Of a DNA stretch of 64,000 bases, positions 24,697 through 31,552 are shown one piece after another. The DNA is from Actinomyces bovis (GTDB lineage: Bacteria; Actinomycetota; Actinomycetes; Actinomycetales; Actinomycetaceae). The first letter of the stretch is position 1. The number at the start of each line of letters is the position of its first letter. The stretch is from contig NZ_UAPQ01000011.1 of NCBI RefSeq assembly GCF_900444995.1, positions 1 through 64,000 of the forward strand, given 5' to 3'. The notes beneath the pieces were generated by a model. It was not told the DNA's origin. It worked only from the letters and a program-made list of their open reading frames with translations, and searched no databases. The position numbers and the translations under genes were made by a program.

Positions 24697-26124
24697 TCAG
24701 CCAGCATGCTTGCCCCGACGTCGTCCCGCAGGCCTCGCGGCTAAGCTTCCAGCAGCGCTAGAACCAGGCTTGAGCAGCCGGTATTTCCCTGCCATTGCGC
24801 CATTCCTGTGGCGGTCCACATGACTGACAACCGCAGTGGCCGGGGTGGTTGAAAGCCCGCGGGCAGCAGCATTCGCGCGCGCTTTGATGGCGGCATCCAA
24901 ATGCGCTTGCGCCCGGGCATAGGCGCACACCAGCAGGGGAAAGCGGGCATCATTGAAACCCTTAACCAAGGCCGCTTGGTGATCAACGCCACTTAAGTTA
25001 GCGACCAAGAGGTCGAGGGCGCTCGCCTCCACCTGGTCGTAGCGGTGCGTGCCAAGCGCCTGGGCCAGCTGCAGTCGGGAAGCAGCCAGGAGCGCCGGCG
25101 CATCCGCCGCTGGCCCCATGGGGGCTGCCCGGCGCTGTGCAGCGGCCTGGACGGCGCGGCGAGCAAGGTTTGCGTAAACCTTGGCAGCCTCGAATCGTGC
25201 CGAGGCCGCAGCTGTTGCCACACAGGCGTCCTGCAGAGTCTCTTGTGCCTGGTTTTCCAGCTCTTGGGCATGACCAAGGGCTGAATCCTGACTGAGCCGC
25301 TCGCGCAGTTCACGAGCCCAGCCTTCTGCAGCTAGTGCCTGGATCAGCGCGCTCCAGGAGGTATTGGGTTGGGAGGGCGCCGGTAACTGCGGTGCCTTGG
25401 CCACAGCAGGGCCACTGGCCTCCGACGCCGCTGCCGCGCTACCTATCTGCGAATCTGCCGCGCTATCTGACGCCTTGGCTGCCCGGTCCTGGGCGTCAGC
25501 CTGGCCGACTCCTGCCTGCGGCACCACTTCTAGCATGCAGGCGTCAGTCACCTTTTCTGCAGCTGCCAAGGCCGTCTCGGCGCGGGCCACCGCCTGGCGG
25601 CCATCGCACTCAAGGGCTTTGCAGATCGCAGCTGCCAGATCGCGCTCGTGCCGGGCCTGAAGCACCGCCGCCTCGGCCCCTGCTTTGGATTCCTCCGCCT
25701 TGTCGAGTTCCTCGCGAGCCGCCTCATAGGCAGTCTGGGCGGCAGCCAGCGCCCGGCGGCAGTCGGTTTCACTGCCGACGGCGTCGGCAGAATCGGTAGC
25801 CGACACCTGCCTCTCGGCCTGCGCTGGGACTGTAGGCGCAGCCTCGACCGTGTGAGCGTCTGCGGCAGCTCGCAGCGCCGCCATCTGAGCTCGCAGGAGG
25901 GCGTCGGCAGCAACCTCGCAGGACCTGGTGGCCTTAGCCTCAGCTAGATCGGCAGGATTTGCCGGATTTGGCGTACTCACATTTGCTTGCGGGAGGCCGC
26001 CGGGTGGAGTGGTGAGTTCCAGCGGCTCGGGCGCCGCCGTCTTTTGGCTGGATGCCGCTTCCACAGTGGGCGCGGCATTTCTTGGGGCGGTAACCGAAGG
26101 AATGGATCGTAGGGCCAGTGACAC
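24697..26124 (-). CDS. Reduced paralogue of the coiled-coil surface family, lacking CAP domain and anchor
   Basis: A 475-residue Ala-rich protein. Its C-terminal third matches its neighbours: DARFPLLVCAYARAQ here against DPRFPLLTKAYAKAK in the gene before. The central part is predicted coiled coil. It has neither the Y-x2-GS-x-GFF module, the CAP domain nor an LAxTG signal, and the first 40 residues do not form a convincing signal peptide; the C-terminus is Arg-rich (RRRGKHAG). Even so the frame is intact, and it has the full family promoter element and a GTG six bases after GAATTGAG. It may be a decaying copy, or an intracellular or non-anchored partner. Cysteines are more frequent than in its paralogues. 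Confidence 0.65.
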   Translation of the reverse strand: MSLALRSIPSVTAPRNAAPTVEAASSQKTAAPEPLELTTPPGGLPQANVSTPNPANPADLAEAKATRSCEVAADALLRAQMAALRAAADAHTVEAAPTVPAQAERQVSATDSADAVGSETDCRRALAAAQTAYEAAREELDKAEESKAGAEAAVLQARHERDLAAAICKALECDGRQAVARAETALAAAEKVTDACMLEVVPQAGVGQADAQDRAAKASDSAADSQIGSAAAASEASGPAVAKAPQLPAPSQPNTSWSALIQALAAEGWARELRERLSQDSALGHAQELENQAQETLQDACVATAAASARFEAAKVYANLARRAVQAAAQRRAAPMGPAADAPALLAASRLQLAQALGTHRYDQVEASALDLLVANLSGVDHQAALVKGFNDARFPLLVCAYARAQAHLDAAIKARANAAARGLSTTPATAVVSHVDRHRNGAMAGKYRLLKPGSSAAGSLAARPAGRRRGKHAG

Positions 26125-26130
26125 TGGAGG

Positions 26131-26200
26131 CTCAATTCTTCAAGGCGAAACGCGGGTCAAATAAACTCACCTTCGTTATCTTTGACATCAAAGCGTTACC
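26131..26200 (-). promoter_or_regulatory. Shared upstream element of the surface-protein family, copy 3
   Basis: On the - strand: GGTAACG, 13 bases, GATAACG (26174-26200), 35 bases, GAATTGAG (26131-26138), six bases, GTG start. Keeping the element in front of the reduced paralogue argues that this gene is still transcribed with the family. Confidence 0.75.
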
Positions 26201-26324
26201 TCACAACAACCGACACCGCACGCTTAGGCGCGCCAGCTGCACCGCTCCTATATTCAGTTATATTGCCGCTCTCGCCGATAACCTTCGCAACTCGGTTGCC
26301 CGGCAATTACCTTTACATAGCGGA

Positions 26325-26365
26325 GGGCCGGGCGGTTTGAGGATCACCCTCAGGCCGCCCGGCCC
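26325..26365 (-). terminator. Long hairpin after the third anchored surface gene
   Basis: GGGCCGGGCGGTTTGAGG, a 4-base loop and a near-perfect complement ending GGCCGCCCGGCCC pair over 18 bp with a single G-T type mismatch. It lies 18 bases after the stop at 26384 on the - strand and ends that transcript before the next gene. Confidence 0.85.
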
Positions 26366-26383
26366 ACCACTAAGGCCTAGTTG

Positions 26384-29300
26384 TCAGGCGAGCGTCTTGC
26401 GGCGGCGCAGCGCCACACCAGCCAGCACCATGCCGCCAGCTAGCGGCAGCAGGTCCAGAGAGTCCACACCTGTGCGCGCCAGCTCCCGACCATTCTCGGC
26501 CGGCTTAGCCAGGTGGCGGGGCTGGTAGGGCGTCTCCACCTTCAGATGGGTGCGGCCATCGGTGTCCACCACCATCTTGGCGGTCGACCCGGTCCTGGCA
26601 GCCTCCTCAGCGGCCAGCTTGTCAGCCTCCGCACGCATCGCCGCAGCGGTCTCCTGCGAGACCCCGGCGACCTGGTACACCTCAACCAGCACCGGGTAGG
26701 CACTCAGGCCGAAGCCCTCAACCATGGCCTGCTCGTGCTTCACGGCTGCCAGCTCAGAGGCGACGGCGCTGAGCTTGGCGGCATCAGCCTGCGCCAGGCT
26801 CTTGGCACCCGTGGAGGCGATAAGGCGTGCGAGCGAGTCCTTGAGTGTGGCCTGGAAGGCCGCCAGGTTGGACTCAGCGGTGGCTACGGCGGCACGGGCC
26901 TGCTGCTGCTCCATCAGGAGCTTGCGCACCGGGGCGACCTTCGCCGTCACCTGGGCCAGAACAGTGGCGGCAGCGGTGGCGGCCTGGTCCGCCTCAGTCT
27001 TGGCAACAGCGGCTGCGGCAGCCTTGACGGTGGCGTTCTGGACAGCCGTCTTGGCCTTGGCGACGGTGGCAGCAGCAGCCTCGACCCGCTTGTCGGCGGC
27101 GGCTGCGGCGGCACGGGCATCGGTCAGGGCGCTCTCCGCCTTCGTCACGCGGTCCATCGCGGCCTTCAGACCGTGACCCTTGAGGAGGTCATCCAGACGC
27201 TGCGCGGCTACGGCCTGCGCGGCCCGCGCCTTGGTCAACTCCTGCTGGCGAGCCGCCAGCGCCTTGGCGGCGGAGTCCTGCGCAGCCTGCGCCGCAGTCT
27301 TGTCCCGGGCGGCCTGCGCGGCCTGGTCCTGCTTGCTCTTGTAGTCCCGCGCAGCCTTCTCCCGTACGGCCTGCGCGGCCCGCGCCACCTGGTCGGCCTG
27401 CGCCTTACCCGCCTCGGCCGTCTTCAGGTCGGCCTGGGCCTTGGCCACCTGAGACTTGGCCGCGGCCTGCTCATCAAGTCGGGACAGACGGGCAGTGGAG
27501 GCGGTGTCGAGGTCCCGCTGGGCGGCCTTGACTGCGGCACGTGCGGTCGCAACCTGGTCCTTGGCGGCCTGGATCTTGGTCTGGCCCTGGTCCTTGGCCG
27601 CCTTGACCCGGTTGTAGTAGGCCAGGAAGGCCTTCTCGTAGGTGTCGAAGTCCTGGGCGCCCTCGGCGGTCCGGCTGCTCTTCATCGCGTACTCACCGGC
27701 GACGGCCCGGTAGTGCCCGTCCACCCTGGAGATGCCCATGCCCGCGGCGACGCCGTCGTCTGGCAGCATCAGGTTCAGGTAGTGACCCACCTGCAGGTAC
27801 AGCTCCCGATCCTTCATGAGGACTCCGAAGGCGTCCGCCTTGTCCGCCTCGGTGACCCTGCCGTCCTTGACGGCCTGATCCCAGATCTTCTTCTCGGCGT
27901 ACCAGAGCTCAACCGCACCCAGTCCGTTGCCTCCGGAGGCCAGGTTCTCCCCATTGGCCTGCATGAAGGGTTCATCGGAGGTTAATTCGTGGTGGACCAG
28001 CTTGTTCTGACTGGCGGTCCAGTTGGCGTAGATCTGGGCGAGCGCCATGAGGGTGTGGCTGACCTTGAAGGGCGCCAGGCCCTCTGCCTTGCGGAACTCG
28101 TTGGTGTGGCGAATGGCCTCCAGGGACTTGCGCATCTCCTCAAGGTCGGTGGCGTCCCCGGGGGCTCCGGGGAAGGTGGCCTCCCGGTAGGCCTTGCCGT
28201 TCTCACCGGAGGTGCTGCTAGTCAGGGCCTTGACGGCATCCTCAGCTTTAGCCCACTCGAAGAAGCCAATCGAGCCTTTGTTGTACTCGGCGGCAGCTTC
28301 CTTGGCGGCCTGCTCCGCAGCGGTCACAGCGCCTTCGGCGTTGCCAACGGCAGCTTTCTTGGCAGCCAGGTCAGCATTGGCGGCAGCAATGGCAGCATTA
28401 GCGGTAGACACGGCCTGCTTTGCAGCCTTTAGGGCAGCCTCAGCCTGGGCCACTGCAGTCTTGGCATCAGTCACCGGCTTGCCTGCGTTAGCAGCGGCCT
28501 GGGCGGCAGTCGCCTCGTTCTTCTTGGCCTGCTCTAGCTCAGCCTTAGCAGTTCTGACCGCCGCTTCAGCCTTGGCCAACTCATTCCTGGCCTGGACCAG
28601 CTCAGCCGTGAGCATGATTTCGGCGTTTGCCAGGCCCTTTACGTTGTCGGCGATTTCAGCGGTCTTTTTCTTGGCCTCGGCGAGCTCGGCCTGAGCCTTC
28701 TTGGTGGCGGCGTCAGCATTGGCGAGCAGGCGGTCGTGGTTGGCGACGGCGTCTGTCTTCTCCTTGGTGGCAGCATCCAGGGTGGCCTGCGCCTGGGGCT
28801 TAGCCTCTGCAGCTGCTTTCTGCTCCGCCTTGGCTGCCAAGGCCTGCTTCTCAGCCGCAGTCTTGGCCTCCTGCTCCTTGGCAGCCTTCTGCGTAGCCTC
28901 AGCCTGGGCCTGCTGTGCCGCCTTGGCTGCGGCGGCGGCCTGGGCTTCGGCCTCCAGGTTCTTCTTGTAGGTGTCTTGGTCAACGTTGGCCGCGGCAGCA
29001 TCAGCGGCCTGGGCCTGCTCCTTGGCCTTGGTCAGTTCGGCGTTGGTGGCCTGCGCATCTGCGGCTGCCTTGGCGGCGTCCTTAGAGGCATCCTGAGCTT
29101 CGTTGAGAGTCTGCTTGGCGGTGGCCTCAGCGGAGTCGGCCACAGCCTTGGCGGCATTGGCCTCAGCATTAGCCTCCTTAGCGGTCTTAACAGGCTCCGA
29201 CTTCTTGGGGGCCTCAGCAGCACCGGTGGGCACGGATGCAGCCTTGCTTGTGGAGGTGGTGGCAGCAGAGGCGCCGGCAGCTTGGGAGTCCGTGACCTTT

Positions 29301-29416
29301 GAACTGGTTTCCGGCGCTGGGGTGGCCTCCTCTGCGTTAGCGGTGGAGGGAAGCAGGAGAACTGCTCCGGTGGTCAGGCCAGCAGCCAGCAGGACGGGGC
29401 GAAGGTTTGTGCGCAC
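26384..29416 (-). CDS. LAxTG-anchored coiled-coil/CAP-domain surface protein, PrgA/SEC10-like
   Basis: About 1010 residues from the GTG at 29416, chosen because it lies six bases after GAATCGAG as in the paralogues; the frame is open to 29452. A signal peptide is followed by an Ala/Lys/Glu coiled coil to about 375. YNKGSIGFF (about 378-386) and GDATDLE precede the CAP-like domain (about 430-585), which carries VHHE, GENLA, ELWYAEKKIW and VGHYLNLM. The second coiled coil runs to about 900, then KHEQAMVEGF. The C-terminus has LARTG, a membrane segment and RRRKTLA. It retains more canonical CAP positions than its paralogues. It is the most likely functional archetype of the family; binding partner unknown. 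Confidence 0.85.
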   Translation of the reverse strand: MRTNLRPVLLAAGLTTGAVLLLPSTANAEEATPAPETSSKVTDSQAAGASAATTSTSKAASVPTGAAEAPKKSEPVKTAKEANAEANAAKAVADSAEATAKQTLNEAQDASKDAAKAAADAQATNAELTKAKEQAQAADAAAANVDQDTYKKNLEAEAQAAAAAKAAQQAQAEATQKAAKEQEAKTAAEKQALAAKAEQKAAAEAKPQAQATLDAATKEKTDAVANHDRLLANADAATKKAQAELAEAKKKTAEIADNVKGLANAEIMLTAELVQARNELAKAEAAVRTAKAELEQAKKNEATAAQAAANAGKPVTDAKTAVAQAEAALKAAKQAVSTANAAIAAANADLAAKKAAVGNAEGAVTAAEQAAKEAAAEYNKGSIGFFEWAKAEDAVKALTSSTSGENGKAYREATFPGAPGDATDLEEMRKSLEAIRHTNEFRKAEGLAPFKVSHTLMALAQIYANWTASQNKLVHHELTSDEPFMQANGENLASGGNGLGAVELWYAEKKIWDQAVKDGRVTEADKADAFGVLMKDRELYLQVGHYLNLMLPDDGVAAGMGISRVDGHYRAVAGEYAMKSSRTAEGAQDFDTYEKAFLAYYNRVKAAKDQGQTKIQAAKDQVATARAAVKAAQRDLDTASTARLSRLDEQAAAKSQVAKAQADLKTAEAGKAQADQVARAAQAVREKAARDYKSKQDQAAQAARDKTAAQAAQDSAAKALAARQQELTKARAAQAVAAQRLDDLLKGHGLKAAMDRVTKAESALTDARAAAAAADKRVEAAAATVAKAKTAVQNATVKAAAAAVAKTEADQAATAAATVLAQVTAKVAPVRKLLMEQQQARAAVATAESNLAAFQATLKDSLARLIASTGAKSLAQADAAKLSAVASELAAVKHEQAMVEGFGLSAYPVLVEVYQVAGVSQETAAAMRAEADKLAAEEAARTGSTAKMVVDTDGRTHLKVETPYQPRHLAKPAENGRELARTGVDSLDLLPLAGGMVLAGVALRRRKTLA

Positions 29417-29422
29417 ACAAAG

Positions 29423-29526
29423 CTCGATTCGGGTTGGGGAAGGGGATAGCAACTATGTTGCCAGTCATTCCCAAACAATAATCTCACAGTTTGAGCCTTG
29501 CAATCGCAGCGTTAGGGAGATGTTAT
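29423..29526 (-). promoter_or_regulatory. Upstream region of the fourth family gene with GAATCGAG and RTAAC direct repeats
   Basis: GAATCGAG (29423-29430) lies six bases before the GTG, as in the other family genes. The GRTMACG/GATAACG pair is not at the usual place. Instead ATAAC-N6-CTAAC lies about 95 bases upstream (29511-29526). Such spaced RTAAC repeats resemble sites bound by the response regulator MtrA in other actinobacteria; this is only a similarity. Confidence 0.45.
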
Positions 29527-29693
29527 CCAAAGATGGGAATGTCCCTATTGACAGTCTCCACAGGGCCACATATTAGGTGTGCGTTACATCGCATTTGTTA
29601 GCTGGAAGCAAGGCCTCGCCACCAGACTCCCGCAGCCTGTTTACCCCCACCCAGCAATGCCCGCGCCACCAAACCCTACCGGGGCGCAGCCGC

Positions 29694-31286
29694 TCACAGC
29701 CCCACCAGCACCTGAACCATCACGATCTTGACCACAATCGCCAGGGCAAACAGCGTGGCATAACCGGCCTCCACCCGCTCGTCGTCGCGCTTGGACAAAG
29801 CAAAAGCCAAGATGGCGGGCTGCCCCACCAGACCGGCAAAACCCCCGGCCGCCCTTTGGACGCTCACCCCCGCCCAGCGCGCCCCTGCCAACAGCACCAC
29901 CGCGTTAACCGCCACAATCAGGGCCGCGAGCGCTCCCACCGCAACCCCCGTCCAAGAGAAGGCGGCCGCAGCGAAGGAGGGGCCCGAAGCCAAGCCGATA
30001 GCCGCTAGGAAGAACAGCAAGCCCAGTTGCCGGATCGTGGCATTGGCGGCGTGGGGCAGCACCCAGATGAAAGGACCGGTGCGCTCGGCCCAACCGAGCA
30101 CCATGCCCACCACCAGCGGACCTGCGGCCACACCGAGTTTGAGGCTGAGGCCACCGGGCAGAGGGATCGCCACTAGACCCAATAGGACTCCCAGAGCCAT
30201 GCCCATACCTACGGAGAAAGCGTCGATCTGGGCAATGGACTTCTCCGAGTCGCCAAAGTAGTCAGCGGCTTTCTCCAACTGCTCGGAGGGAACCACCGCC
30301 AGGACCCGATCTCCAAGCTGGAGTACTAGGTCGTCGCGAGCCAACAGGTCGAGGTCGCCGCGCTTGACGCGAGTGATGACGCCTTGGAAGCGACCGTGCA
30401 TATCCAACTCAGCGATGGTTTGCCCGGCCACGCGGGTAGAGGAAACAGTCAAGCGCCGGTAGTCCACCACGGTGCGATCTTTGGCTAAGCACTTGCCGTA
30501 GCCGGTGCCCAGGCTGTGCAGCGCCTCCTCAAGGGCGGCAGGTGCCCCCACAACCACCACCTTGTCCCCAGGGAGCAGCTCTTCCCCCGGCTGGGCCACA
30601 CGGGTGTGGCCGTCGCGCTCCAAGTAGGAGATGCGAATCCGTCCGGTGCGGAAGAGTTCAAGCTCACTTAGGCGTATGCGGGTGAGCAGGTAGACGCTGG
30701 TGGCTTTGAGACCGTCGGCGCTGGCGGGGCGGGGGTCGCGGCGGCCAGGCCAATCCCGCCCAATCACCGCGGCAACGATGATGATGGCCACGGCCACACC
30801 CACGGGATAGGCCAGGGCATAGCCGACGGCGGGCTCCTGGTTTCCGGCAGCCTCGATGGCGGCGTCAAGCACCGGGGAGGTCAGGGCTCCAGCGAAGGCC
30901 CCAGAATCCATGGCCGGAGTGATGCCGGTGAGCCGGGAAAAGGCGGCTCCAGCAGCTCCGGCTATGACCAGGGCGGCGGCACACAGGCCCATTAGGGGAA
31001 GCTGACGGCGTAGGTCGCGGAAGAAAGTGCCGCCAGCACCAATGCCAACGGTGTAGCAGAACAGGCCAAGGCCCAGACTGCGCAAAATGCTTAGGTCTGA
31101 GCCCAGGCGGGGGTCCAGCGCGCCGATGACCAGGCCCACAAACAGGGCCCCGGCGGCACCGAAGCGGATTGGGCCCAGCGGGATATGCCCCACCGCAGTG
31201 CCCAGGCCGATCACCAGGAAGACGGTGAGCAGCGGGGCGGTGGCAAGCACGTCCACGACTGGTTTGAGTAGGTCTGGCACGCGCAA
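29694..31286 (-). CDS. AspT/YidE-type transporter with two TrkA-C domains
   Basis: A 530-residue membrane protein of the aspartate:alanine antiporter (AAE) family. Two blocks of about five membrane segments each (about 15-185 and 360-530) flank two cytosolic RCK/TrkA-C domains (about 200-340), with motifs such as PGEELLPGDKVVVVG and LQLGDRVLAVVP. GALTSPVLDAAIEAA resembles the family's repeated signature. It exchanges dicarboxylic or amino acids across the membrane; the substrate is not predictable. The start is TTG at 31286 or GTG at 31280. It is divergent from cstA. Confidence 0.87.
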   Translation of the reverse strand: MRVPDLLKPVVDVLATAPLLTVFLVIGLGTAVGHIPLGPIRFGAAGALFVGLVIGALDPRLGSDLSILRSLGLGLFCYTVGIGAGGTFFRDLRRQLPLMGLCAAALVIAGAAGAAFSRLTGITPAMDSGAFAGALTSPVLDAAIEAAGNQEPAVGYALAYPVGVAVAIIIVAAVIGRDWPGRRDPRPASADGLKATSVYLLTRIRLSELELFRTGRIRISYLERDGHTRVAQPGEELLPGDKVVVVGAPAALEEALHSLGTGYGKCLAKDRTVVDYRRLTVSSTRVAGQTIAELDMHGRFQGVITRVKRGDLDLLARDDLVLQLGDRVLAVVPSEQLEKAADYFGDSEKSIAQIDAFSVGMGMALGVLLGLVAIPLPGGLSLKLGVAAGPLVVGMVLGWAERTGPFIWVLPHAANATIRQLGLLFFLAAIGLASGPSFAAAAFSWTGVAVGALAALIVAVNAVVLLAGARWAGVSVQRAAGGFAGLVGQPAILAFALSKRDDERVEAGYATLFALAIVVKIVMVQVLVGL

Positions 31287-31322
31287 AGGCTAGTCCGATC
31301 TCTCGCGGGCCAGTCAGAGTTC

Positions 31323-31341
31323 GACGGCGTCGCCGACGCCG
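31323..31341. repeat. Inverted repeat built on the GACGGCGTC motif
   Basis: GACGGCGTCGCCGACGCCG forms a tight palindrome (CGGCGTCG, one base, CGACGCCG) in the gap between the divergent AspT-like gene and cstA. It may be a regulatory site for either gene or a copy of the dispersed GACGSCGTC repeat. Confidence 0.5.
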
Positions 31342-31552
31342 ACGCTCGCTGAAACGACCCCGGCCACCCGGCCTCCCCGCACCCGCCCCGAGCGCAGCTT
31401 GTGGAATCCCCACAGGACGTCGACTCCACCCCGACCTGACCTGGCGTCACCTAAGAACCCGTGACAGTCTTCAGGATCGCGGTATTCACCATTAACGTGT
31501 GACCAATGACGCAGCCGCGTCGTGTACCTGACACAAACAAGGCGGTGAACGG

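Noticed and set aside
21500..29400. Many long open frames on the + strand opposite the Ala-rich surface genes
   Set aside because: They are shadows caused by GCC/GCG-rich coding on the - strand; their translations are Leu/Gly-rich low complexity without ribosome sites.
19668..29452. Whole cluster as a phage or integrative element
   Set aside because: No integrase, transposase, direct att-like repeats or tRNA border is present, and codon use matches the surroundings; tandem duplication explains it better.
31480..31530. CRP/GlxR-type operator upstream of cstA (GTGACAGTC and CGTGTGACC)
   Set aside because: Half-sites are present but the spacing and symmetry do not give TGTGA-N6-TCACA, so it is not supported.
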